Source: an uncultured bacterium
GTDB taxonomy: Bacteria; Cyanobacteriota; Vampirovibrionia; Gastranaerophilales; Gastranaerophilaceae
NCBI GenBank assembly: GCA_946183815.1
Contig: CAMHDG010000111.1
Location: forward strand, 1-5,994
Direction: 5' to 3'
Length of the DNA stretch: 5,994 nucleotides
The translations under genes were made by a program, and so were the position numbers. The notes beneath the pieces were generated by a model. It searched no databases. It was not told the DNA's origin and saw only the letters and a program-made list of their open reading frames with translations. Positions 1-5,992 of this stretch are shown here, one piece after another (the first letter of the stretch is position 1; every line of letters starts with the position of its first letter).

Positions 1-1
1 C

Positions 2-1639
2 GGAATGATTAAAGAAACGATAACAGGTAATCCTGACGGTTCTATGCAGTCGTACAGATATCAAAATGGTGACCTTTCCCAAATAACCCAAAGATGTGAT
101 ATAAAACCTGACGGAAGCAGTACTGTTATGAAATATAAAAATTCTAAACTGTCAACAAAAACAAATTTTGACAAAGATAATAAATTTGTTGACGGTTATG
201 TCTATGCTGACGGCAGGGTATATGGCGAATGTAATGAGTATGATAATATTACAAAAAACTATATTACTGATGAAATTATAAAATGTTTAGAGAGTGATGA
301 CCCTCAAAAAATAGAAAAATTAACGCAAATAATAACAGAAAGAGTGACCCCTGCAACAATAGAAGATGTTTATGACTCTTTTTACGAGCAAACAGGAAAA
401 AATTTAGTTGATGCAATATCGATGATTAAGGGAATTAACCCAAAACAATTTTTTAACATTTACACCGAATTGTCTTTTACGAAACAAAACGTTCTTGGAA
501 CAGATAATGATGTTGCCGACACAAGCAGGCGGCTTTATCTTTACCATGTGTTAGGACAAACGGATAAATTTAAAGAAACCGTTTTATCAATAACGCCTGA
601 AAATGCATACGAAGTACAGTCAGCCTTTGGAAGTGATGATGCTATTGGTGATTCATTCAAACAGGAAAGTTTAGCAAGTTTAAATGAATTAATGAATTTA
701 TCTAAAATGTCTGAAGAAGACAAAAAAGAATGTAGAAAACATCTTGTTGATACATTAATAAAATCTTATGAAGATAGAAAGTTATATGTAGCGGATATAA
801 AGGAGGACATATTATCCCACCTTGATGACCCTAAAAAATTTGAGGTAGATTATAAACGACTAATATCAAGAGGGGGGTCTGAACCGAGCGATGAAGAAAT
901 ATACGAACCAAACGGAGAGATTGATTTAGATGTTGTTCAAGGAAATATAGGGGACTGCTGGCTTATTGCAGGGATAAAAAATTTAGGTCATAAAAAAAGC
1001 GGAAAAGAGTTTTTAAAAAATATGTTATCCGTTGATAAAGAAAAAAGGACAATAACCGTAACATTCCCTGCCGTATCAAAATCATATACAATAACCTTTG
1101 ATGAAATCAATAAATCAAACCACCTTGCAACAGGTGACGGTGATGCAAGAGCAATAGAAATAGCCGTTGACAGATATATAAAAGAATACGCTTATAGCGA
1201 TATTGATATGCTCACAGAAGATCTTATGAAATCAGAACACGCCGACAATGTTGCAACTACAATGATGATAGACGACTATGACGATAATGCCGTAAAAGAC
1301 AGATATGACTTGAATGCAGATCACACACAATTCTTCTATAAATTATTATTTGGTGACGGTGAAATAATGGAAAATATCGATATGGAATCCAGTGATTTTA
1401 ACAATGATAATACACTTTTTTCTTTCGGAATAAATGAAGCAAACGCAGTTATGGCATACGATTCAAAAGAAAATACATATATATATTTAGAGGACTCTCA
1501 CGCATACATTATAGACTCAAGTGACAACAAATACATATACCTGATTGACCCGAGAGAAGAAGGATATAACCCTCTGCGTGTCGAGAGAAAAGATTTAGAA
1601 AATATCAGAGTTGATGTAGAAAGTACCGATATTGAATAG
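2..1639 (+). CDS. Calpain-like (family C2) cysteine protease, 5' end outside window
   Basis: Probable intracellular or exported cysteine endopeptidase of the calpain family. Numbering from the ATG at position 5, the C-terminal third has the calpain core: VVQGNIGDCWLIAG at 311-324 gives the oxyanion-hole Gln312 and catalytic Cys318; GDGDARAIEIAVDRY at 377-391 matches the conserved helix after the active site; DSHAYIID at 497-504 supplies His499; and YLIDPREEG at 512-520 is where calpains have Asn-Pro, here Asp515-Pro516. The N-terminus (1-75) has a 25-residue repeat, DGS...Y-x-N-x-x-L-S at 11-25 and again at 36-50, followed by a VDGYVYADGRVYG stretch. Residues 85-290 look all-helical and acidic and may be a regulatory or prodomain-like part (inference). 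The frame is open to the window edge, no ribosome binding site can be seen, and the repeat unit seems to begin before the first Met, so the true start is probably upstream. It ends in TAG, 20 bp from the convergent synthase gene, with no terminator hairpin seen. Family assignment is good; substrate is unknown. Confidence 0.8.
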   Translation, partial: GMIKETITGNPDGSMQSYRYQNGDLSQITQRCDIKPDGSSTVMKYKNSKLSTKTNFDKDNKFVDGYVYADGRVYGECNEYDNITKNYITDEIIKCLESDDPQKIEKLTQIITERVTPATIEDVYDSFYEQTGKNLVDAISMIKGINPKQFFNIYTELSFTKQNVLGTDNDVADTSRRLYLYHVLGQTDKFKETVLSITPENAYEVQSAFGSDDAIGDSFKQESLASLNELMNLSKMSEEDKKECRKHLVDTLIKSYEDRKLYVADIKEDILSHLDDPKKFEVDYKRLISRGGSEPSDEEIYEPNGEIDLDVVQGNIGDCWLIAGIKNLGHKKSGKEFLKNMLSVDKEKRTITVTFPAVSKSYTITFDEINKSNHLATGDGDARAIEIAVDRYIKEYAYSDIDMLTEDLMKSEHADNVATTMMIDDYDDNAVKDRYDLNADHTQFFYKLLFGDGEIMENIDMESSDFNNDNTLFSFGINEANAVMAYDSKENTYIYLEDSHAYIIDSSDNKYIYLIDPREEGYNPLRVERKDLENIRVDVESTDIE

Positions 1640-1659
1640 CAAATTATATACTAAAATAC

Positions 1660-3270
1660 TTAACCGCTAACTTTGATATCCAACAACACTGCCTTTTTAT
1701 AGGTAAAAATCTCTTTTAGGGCAGTTTTTAATTCTGACATATTTGTTATTGTGTAACCTAATATCCCATAAGCAGAGGCAAGTTTCACAAAATCAGGGTT
1801 TATCAACGATGACTGATAAACTGAATAATTATTATTTTCTTGCTGATGTTTTATCATCTCCAAAGAAGAATTATTTATAATCATCATTTTTAGAGGGATA
1901 TTATATTCAGCACAAACCCCCAACTCCTGCAAATTCATCTGAAAAGAACCATCTCCTGATATATTCATAACCAAAGAATTTGGTTTAGCAATATACGCAC
2001 CGATAGCAGAAGGCAGACCATAACCCATCGCCCCAAATCCGCCTGATGTCAAGAAATTAGCAGTTGATGATACCTTAAACACTTTATTTGCATATATCTG
2101 ATGCTCACCAACATCAGTTGCAATCACAGGGTTATATTTTTTTGTATATTCATATATCACCTTCAAAACATTTTCTGTTGTAAAATCTTCAGTCACTGAA
2201 CTTATGTCATTTTGTGATAACTGTTCTATCCAATCATACTTTATATCAAACAGAATATTCTTCGCTTTTATTACCCCTATCATTTGTTGGAGTACAACCT
2301 TTAACTCGCCTAAGATTTCTTCTTCAATAGAAACATTCGCAGACATATTCTGGTAAATATTTATACTTATAATTTTAGAGTTTTGTAAAAAGTTTTCCTT
2401 ATAACCTGTTGTCCTCTCTGAAAATCTTGTACCCAGAGCAATAACAACATCAGAGTCATTAATCATTTCATTAAGGTAATCAACACCATTAAAACCTATA
2501 AGCCCCAAAGAAACATCATCAGCCACCCCTTTTGCCATAAGAGTATTAACAACAGGAATATGAGTGAGTCTTTGAAACTCTCTAACTTCATTTTCAGACC
2601 CGAAACAACCGCCACCTGCAATAATTAAAGGTTTATTTGCATTTTTAAGCATGCCTAACGCTCTCAATACGCAAGAATGTGGGGCTTCTACCTTTATTTC
2701 ATGTCGTTTTCTATATGTTTTTTGTTCGGATTGACTTTCTAATACAGATTTTGTAACCCCAACTACTACAACACCTGACGGCAGTTTTAAAGCCTCATTT
2801 ATTGCCATATTTATTGTATAAGCAACCTCATCAGGCTTATCAAGAATAAAAACCTTTTTAGAACACGTTTGTATAATATTATTAACATCTATATCCTGAA
2901 ACCCATTTTTTCCAACACTTTCAGACTGTGCCGTAATAACAACCAAAGGTGTTCCGTCAGTATTAGCATTAACTATCCCTGTTATTGTATTAGTAAACCC
3001 AGGACCTGACGTTGCAAGCACAACCCCGCATTTCCCGCTTACTCTTGCGTAACCCTCGGCAGAATGGATTGCACCCTGCTCATGACGGGATAATATATGT
3101 TTTATTCTATCAGTTTTTGATAACTCATCATATATTGATAATATCGGTGTCCCCGGATATCCAAAAACAGTATCAACCCCGTTTTCTATAAGGGTTTCAA
3201 CCAAAACTCCCGCACCTGTGTGTTGTTGAATTGATATTTCTCTATTTTTTGTTTTTTCTAATGTGTCCAC
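1660..3270 (-). CDS. Acetolactate synthase large-subunit-like ThDP-dependent enzyme
   Basis: A 536-residue thiamine-diphosphate enzyme, most like the catalytic subunit of acetohydroxyacid synthase (AHAS), which condenses two 2-oxoacids in branched-chain amino acid synthesis. The N-terminal pyrimidine-binding domain has VFGYPGTPILSIYDEL (35-50), the cofactor-activating Glu64 in SRHEQGA, and FQDID at 124-128. The middle domain has RFSERTTG (282-289), matching the RFDDRVTG motif of FAD-containing AHAS. The C-terminal domain has the ThDP/Mg motif GDGSFQMNLQEL (439-450) ending at IINN (464-467). Differences: the usual DID of the FAD domain reads NIY (304-306), and the W of the usual LGMVxQW motif reads Q476 (LEMIKHQ). 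It is slightly shorter than typical AHAS (about 550-590). The start is GTG: an in-frame TAG lies eight codons upstream with no ATG between, and the conserved domain begins near residue 18. Only a weak AGG precedes it. No regulatory small subunit (ilvN/ilvH) is adjacent. Another acyloin or decarboxylase activity is possible. Confidence 0.85.
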   Translation of the reverse strand: MDTLEKTKNREISIQQHTGAGVLVETLIENGVDTVFGYPGTPILSIYDELSKTDRIKHILSRHEQGAIHSAEGYARVSGKCGVVLATSGPGFTNTITGIVNANTDGTPLVVITAQSESVGKNGFQDIDVNNIIQTCSKKVFILDKPDEVAYTINMAINEALKLPSGVVVVGVTKSVLESQSEQKTYRKRHEIKVEAPHSCVLRALGMLKNANKPLIIAGGGCFGSENEVREFQRLTHIPVVNTLMAKGVADDVSLGLIGFNGVDYLNEMINDSDVVIALGTRFSERTTGYKENFLQNSKIISINIYQNMSANVSIEEEILGELKVVLQQMIGVIKAKNILFDIKYDWIEQLSQNDISSVTEDFTTENVLKVIYEYTKKYNPVIATDVGEHQIYANKVFKVSSTANFLTSGGFGAMGYGLPSAIGAYIAKPNSLVMNISGDGSFQMNLQELGVCAEYNIPLKMMIINNSSLEMIKHQQENNNYSVYQSSLINPDFVKLASAYGILGYTITNMSELKTALKEIFTYKKAVLLDIKVSG

Positions 3271-3281
3271 AAACCTATTAT

Positions 3282-3309
3282 ATAATAACCACTAAATAGT
3301 GGGTAGCAA
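3282..3309 (-). promoter_or_regulatory. Candidate promoter of the acetolactate-synthase-like gene
   Basis: Reading the minus strand, TTGCTA (3309-3304, four of six to the -35 consensus) is followed after 16 bp by TATTAT (3287-3282, five of six to the -10 consensus). A perfect TATAAT overlaps it at 3282-3277. Either -10 box would start transcription within about 0-6 bases of the GTG at 3270, giving a leaderless or nearly leaderless mRNA. This agrees with the lack of a good Shine-Dalgarno sequence. AT-rich DNA gives such boxes by chance, so this is a moderate call. Confidence 0.45.
3289..3302. promoter_or_regulatory. Operator-like inverted repeat in the promoter spacer
   Basis: CCACTA-AA-TAGTGG is a perfect 6-bp inverted repeat with a 2-bp centre. 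It lies between the candidate -35 (3304-3309) and -10 (3282-3287) of the synthase promoter, where a bound dimeric repressor would block RNA polymerase. It is too short and lacks a T tract, so a terminator role is unlikely. The regulator is unknown and no regulator gene is in the window. Confidence 0.4.
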
Positions 3310-3323
3310 CAACAGGATAGTTA

Positions 3324-3365
3324 TTACAAAAGTTTACTATTATCAGCGGTTTTTAGGTTTTGTAA
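3324..3365. repeat. Weak spaced inverted repeat in the divergent intergenic region
   Basis: TTACAAAA (3324-3331) and TTTTGTAA (3358-3365) are exact 8-bp complements 26 bp apart, and an overlapping pair GTTTAC (3332-3337) / GTAAAC (3362-3367) is also complementary. They lie between the divergent promoters of the synthase and the glycine-zipper gene. They could bind a regulator as separated half-sites, but arms this AT-rich may arise by chance. Confidence 0.2.
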
Positions 3366-3418
3366 ACGAATGTTAAGTTTAATTAATAAAAAAGTCAATT
3401 TTAGAATAAAAAATAACT

Positions 3419-3447
3419 TTATCATGATGTAAAGGTTAAGTTATAAA
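3419..3447 (+). promoter_or_regulatory. Candidate promoter of the glycine-zipper protein gene
   Basis: TTATCA (3419-3424, four of six to the -35 consensus), a 17-bp spacer, then TATAAA (3442-3447, five of six to the -10 consensus). Transcription would begin near 3454, leaving a leader of about 33 bases that includes the strong Shine-Dalgarno sequence. The spacing is ideal but the -35 box is only partial. Confidence 0.4.
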
Positions 3448-3476
3448 ATTTAGTTTAGGTTAGTTAAAAGTATTTT

Positions 3477-3482
3477 AGGAGG
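3477..3482 (+). promoter_or_regulatory. Strong ribosome binding site fixing the start at 3488
   Basis: A full AGGAGG lies five bases before the ATG at 3488. This sets the start of the glycine-zipper protein and suggests efficient translation, in contrast to the weak or absent sites before the synthase and ATPase genes. Confidence 0.8.
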
Positions 3483-3487
3483 TTTGT

Positions 3488-4270
3488 ATGACAACAGGTA
3501 TTGCAGGATTAGCCCCAATAGGGTTAGGCACAGTAGGAATCGTTCCATCAGGATGTATGAGTCAATATATGGATAGCGGTTCTGTCTTTAACGCAGGATA
3601 CATGTATCCGGGGATGGGATGTTTTGGATTAAATCCCGCTCAAAGTGATGCGTATTTTAATGCAATGGTGCATAATTCAGATAATATGACATCATTACAA
3701 TTCGTAAACAATGGTAATCAACACGCTCTAAACTCTTATGGCGAAATTATGCAGAAAAATTTACCGGAAGTTGCAGAAGCGTTAAGAAACGGTGAATATG
3801 GTAAAGCAGCAAGACTTTATGATGAAGTTTACGAAGCAGTTAGCAAAAACTATGGCAGAGAAATTACAACTCACCAAGACAGATTGAATATGGATCAGTC
3901 AATCAAAGCAACAATTTCAAGAGCATACCAGCAAATCAACGGAACAACCATCGGCTTAGATGCACGTCAAAGCGATGAAGGTTACTTCTCTAACGGATTT
4001 ATGCAAGGTATAACTTTAGGTAACCACCACAAAGCAACCTCTGAAGAAATCGAAGCATATATGACAGGTAACACGGTTGAAGGTTACGGCAGCAAAAAAG
4101 CAGCAAAAACTTTAGGTAAACTAACAGGTACTGCTATCAGTGCAGGTGCTGCAGCAGGAGTAGGTTTCCTTGTAGCAGGTCCGATAGGTGCTGCCGTTGG
4201 TGGCGGAGTTGCTTTACTCGCAACTTTATTCTCCGGTGATAACACATCTTCAAAAGTAACAGAAGCATAA
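3488..4270 (+). CDS. Unrecognised protein with glycine-zipper C-terminus
   Basis: I do not recognise a family for this 260-residue protein. Residues 1-60 are rich in Gly, Tyr, Met and Pro and low in charge, with two cysteines (C23, C45); this is not a classical signal peptide, because there is no basic N-region, and VPSGC does not fit a lipobox. Residues about 85-155 look helical and charged (NLPEVAEALRNGEYGKAARL, then a segment around TTHQDRLNMDQSIKATISRA). Residues 206-248 form a long Ala/Gly-rich hydrophobic stretch with GxxxG-type spacing (G210, G214, G220, G224, then GPIGAAVGGG at 231-240). Such glycine zippers pack helices in or on membranes and occur in some pore-forming peptides and envelope proteins. 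A strong AGGAGG, a candidate promoter and a strong terminator mark it as a single-gene transcript, probably well expressed. It ends with TAA, and another TAA follows directly. A membrane-associated or exported protein is a guess; no enzymatic motif is visible. Confidence 0.8.
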   Translation: MTTGIAGLAPIGLGTVGIVPSGCMSQYMDSGSVFNAGYMYPGMGCFGLNPAQSDAYFNAMVHNSDNMTSLQFVNNGNQHALNSYGEIMQKNLPEVAEALRNGEYGKAARLYDEVYEAVSKNYGREITTHQDRLNMDQSIKATISRAYQQINGTTIGLDARQSDEGYFSNGFMQGITLGNHHKATSEEIEAYMTGNTVEGYGSKKAAKTLGKLTGTAISAGAAAGVGFLVAGPIGAAVGGGVALLATLFSGDNTSSKVTEA

Positions 4271-4325
4271 TAAATAACCTTACTATATAATAACCAACTA
4301 AAATACAAACTAAACTAAAATCAAT

Positions 4326-4351
4326 GGCGGAAGCGATGCTTCCGCCTTTTT
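4326..4351 (+). terminator. Intrinsic terminator of the glycine-zipper gene
   Basis: A perfect 9-bp GC-rich stem, GGCGGAAGC (4326-4334) with GCTTCCGCC (4338-4346), closed by the 3-base loop GAT and followed by TTTTT then ATTT. It lies 55 bases after the stop of the + strand gene. In the other direction the stem is followed by ATTGATTTTAG, a poorer U tract, so it may only partly stop transcripts from yajQ, which end at 4384. Confidence 0.9.
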
Positions 4352-4383
4352 ATTTAATAAAAATTTGCTCTGATTTATAAACT

Positions 4384-4884
4384 CTATCTGTAATTCGTAA
4401 ATTGGAGCGGGCAGTCAAATTTATCCTCGTTTTCCCTGATAAATTTAATAACGTCTTGCAAATCATCTTTGCTCTTGCCTGTTACTCTAACCTGCTCGCC
4501 CTGAATGGATGCCTGAACCTTTAACTTTGTTCCTTTAATTTCTGCAACTATTTTCTTTGCAAGATCCTGACTCAAGCCTTTTTTAAGGTTATATACCCTT
4601 CTTACGTTACCACCCAGCGCATTCTCAACAGGTTGCGGGTCTAATATTTTTATACTTATCCCTCGTTTGATTAGTTTTGACTGAATAATATCGTCTATAT
4701 TTTTTAGTTTCATTTCATCCGCTGTAGTAACTGTTATGGATTTATCTGCGTCTAACTCAACTGTTGAATTAGAATTTTTAAGGTCAAATCTTGTGGTTAA
4801 ATCTCTATTTACCTGATCGATAGCGTTAACTAACTCTTGTTTATCAAATTCTGATACAATATCAAAACTGCAATCTTTAGCCAT
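4384..4884 (-). CDS. yajQ: YajQ-family nucleotide-binding protein
   Basis: A 166-residue cytoplasmic protein of the YajQ/UPF0234 (DUF520) family, the usual length for this family (about 160-165). The whole protein matches: the N-terminal CSFDIVSEFDKQELVNAIDQ, then TTRFDLKNS (31-39), a central ALGGNVRRVYNLKKGLSQDL segment, and the C-terminal SIQGEQVRVTGKSKDDLQDVI and PLQFTNYR. The fold is two ferredoxin-like halves. Family members bind nucleotides or tRNA, and at least one Xanthomonas member binds cyclic di-GMP and acts with a transcription factor; the role in this organism is not shown by the sequence. The ATG at 4884 has a good Shine-Dalgarno sequence and sits next to the family's conserved start. 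It lies 60 bp after the stop of the co-oriented ATPase gene, with a candidate promoter of its own in the gap. Confidence 0.95.
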   Translation of the reverse strand: MAKDCSFDIVSEFDKQELVNAIDQVNRDLTTRFDLKNSNSTVELDADKSITVTTADEMKLKNIDDIIQSKLIKRGISIKILDPQPVENALGGNVRRVYNLKKGLSQDLAKKIVAEIKGTKLKVQASIQGEQVRVTGKSKDDLQDVIKFIRENEDKFDCPLQFTNYR

Positions 4885-4890
4885 TGGATA

Positions 4891-4897
4891 CTCCTTT
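4891..4897 (-). promoter_or_regulatory. Ribosome binding site of yajQ
   Basis: On the minus strand AAAGGAG is followed by a 6-base spacer and the ATG at 4884. This strongly supports the chosen start. Confidence 0.8.
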
Positions 4898-4913
4898 CTT
4901 ATCTGACATAATC

Positions 4914-4942
4914 ATTCTACAAAAAAAAGATATCAATAGCAA
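4914..4942 (-). promoter_or_regulatory. Candidate promoter of yajQ
   Basis: On the minus strand TTGCTA (4942-4937, four of six to the -35 consensus) is separated by 17 bp from TAGAAT (4919-4914, five of six to the -10 consensus). A start near 4907 would leave a short leader carrying the Shine-Dalgarno sequence. The same -35 hexamer occurs before the synthase gene. A run of eight T (complement of 4921-4928) lies in the spacer but has no stem before it, so it is not a clear terminator for the upstream ATPase gene. Confidence 0.5.
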
Positions 4943-4944
4943 TA

Positions 4945-5898
4945 TTAAACCTTATGACAGGCAACAAAATGAGAGTTTCCTCTATCTGTGAGAGGAGGAA
5001 CAGTTAAGCAAACAGACTCATCACACAATTCACAACGTGGAGAAAATCTGCAACCGGCTATTCTATCCTGAATACTTGGAGGCTGACCTGATATCGTTTT
5101 TAAAATTTTATCAGAAGTATTTGCAGGAAGTGCATTCATAAGAGCCTTTGAATACGGATGTTTTGTGTTTGTAAAAAATTCTCTTTTTCGTGCATTTTCA
5201 ACAATTCTGCCGGAATACATTACCGAAATCTCGTCAGCGTATTCGCCAACCAAACCCAAATCATGGGTAATAAGTAAAATTGATGTTTTAAACTCTGTTT
5301 TTATATCATTAAGCAGTTTCATAATTTGAGCCTGAATAGTAACATCCAGTGCAGTAGTCGGCTCATCTGCAATAATAACTTTTGCCTTTGTTGCAAGAGC
5401 CATTGCAATTATTACTCTTTGCTTCATCCCGCCCGAAAGTTCGTGAGGATAGACCTCCATTTTCTCTTTAGGATTAGGAATTTTAACTTGTTCTAAAACC
5501 TCAACAGCCTTGTTATAGGCATCTTTCTTTGATAAAGTGCCATCCTTTTCAATAACCTCTAATAACTGGTTTCCTATTGTGTAAAGCGGGTTTAAAGAGG
5601 TCATAGGATCCTGCGGAATGAGTGCAATTTGAGAACCTCGCAAATCTCTCAACTCGTTATTATCAAGTTCTAATATATTCTTTCCGTCAAAAAATATCTC
5701 CCCACCCGTTATAACGGCATTTTTTGATAGCAATTTAATTATGCTCATAGCAGTAACAGATTTTCCGCACCCCGATTCACCGACAAGTGCATGGATTTCA
5801 CCTTCATTAAGCGACAATGACACATCATACAAGGTCGGATAAATCCCGTTTTCTAACTTAAAAGACAAATTCAAATTCTTTATATCTATTACACTCAT
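4945..5898 (-). CDS. Dipeptide/oligopeptide ABC transporter ATPase, OppD/DppD type
   Basis: A 317-residue ATP-binding subunit that would power peptide (or nickel-type) import at the inner face of the cytoplasmic membrane. Motifs in order: Walker A GESGCGKS (40-47), Q-loop Gln96 in LIPQDPMTSLNP, signature LSGGM (154-158), Walker B VIIADE (174-179) with catalytic Glu179, D-loop TALD (182-185) and H-loop His212 in THDLGLV. The C-terminal oligopeptide/dipeptide extension has HPYSKALMNALP (247-258) and a Cys cluster C283, C289, C292, C297, C314; four such Cys bind an iron-sulfur cluster in related OppD proteins. Length is normal for the family. The ATG at 5898 is the only plausible start: an in-frame TAA lies five codons upstream, and there is no Shine-Dalgarno sequence. 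The partner ATPase, permeases and binding protein are not in the window, and hairpins lie directly upstream, so the gene looks detached from a transporter operon, or the rest lies elsewhere. Exact substrate cannot be told. Confidence 0.93.
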   Translation of the reverse strand: MSVIDIKNLNLSFKLENGIYPTLYDVSLSLNEGEIHALVGESGCGKSVTAMSIIKLLSKNAVITGGEIFFDGKNILELDNNELRDLRGSQIALIPQDPMTSLNPLYTIGNQLLEVIEKDGTLSKKDAYNKAVEVLEQVKIPNPKEKMEVYPHELSGGMKQRVIIAMALATKAKVIIADEPTTALDVTIQAQIMKLLNDIKTEFKTSILLITHDLGLVGEYADEISVMYSGRIVENARKREFFTNTKHPYSKALMNALPANTSDKILKTISGQPPSIQDRIAGCRFSPRCELCDESVCLTVPPLTDRGNSHFVACHKV

Positions 5899-5904
5899 AT
5901 ATCT

Positions 5905-5933
5905 ATTTTACATAATTTATCGTTTTCAGTAAA
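5905..5933 (-). promoter_or_regulatory. Candidate leaderless promoter of the ABC ATPase gene
   Basis: On the minus strand TTTACT (5933-5928, four of six to the -35 consensus), a 17-bp spacer, then TAAAAT (5910-5905, five of six to the -10 consensus). The predicted start of transcription falls on or next to the ATG at 5898, which fits the absence of a Shine-Dalgarno sequence. The region is very AT-rich, so chance matches are likely. Confidence 0.35.
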
Positions 5934-5957
5934 TAGATAGTGGGGTAAATTATTGTT

Positions 5958-5974
5958 TATCTGCGAAGCAGATA
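5958..5974. repeat. Perfect hairpin, first of two adjacent palindromes
   Basis: TATCTGC (5958-5964) and GCAGATA (5968-5974) are exact complements around a 3-base GAA loop. It lies upstream of the ABC ATPase gene and is joined by a TATAT-type linker to a second hairpin. There is no T tract directly after it on either strand, so it looks more like an intergenic palindromic repeat unit than a terminator. Confidence 0.6.
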
Positions 5975-5976
5975 TA

Positions 5977-5992
5977 TCTCTCCTTGGAGAGA
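5977..5992. repeat. Perfect hairpin, second of two palindromes, at window edge
   Basis: TCTCTCC (5977-5983) and GGAGAGA (5986-5992) are exact complements around TT. It is separated from the preceding hairpin by only two bases and the window ends two bases later, so the array may continue to the right. The ATATATC boundary before it resembles the linkers of short tandem palindrome arrays found between genes in some gut bacteria. Confidence 0.6.

Noticed and set aside
541..723. A 60-codon open frame on the minus strand
   Set aside because: It lies fully inside the calpain-like gene on the opposite strand, has no ribosome binding site or recognisable domain, and is best seen as a shadow.
800..827. 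A strong internal Shine-Dalgarno-like AAGGAGG inside the calpain gene that might drive a separate catalytic-domain product
   Set aside because: The nearest TTG and ATG (822, 825) are 15-18 bases away and out of the gene's frame, so it would not make the protease domain; the motif simply encodes Lys-Glu-Asp.
1640..1659. A shared bidirectional terminator between the convergent protease and synthase genes
   Set aside because: The 20-bp gap has no inverted repeat or T tract that would form one.
3488..3560. A possible lipoprotein signal ending at Cys23 of the glycine-zipper protein
   Set aside because: There is no positively charged N-region, and the residues before Cys (VPSG) have Pro at the -3 place, which does not fit the lipobox.
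4084..4308. A 74-codon open frame on the minus strand, rich in Pro and Ala
   Set aside because: It is the antisense of the Ala/Gly-rich tail of the glycine-zipper gene, which explains its composition; there is no supporting start signal.
4921..4928. A run of eight T on the minus strand after the ABC ATPase gene as a terminator
   Set aside because: No stable stem precedes it; only a short GATATC palindrome lies nearby.
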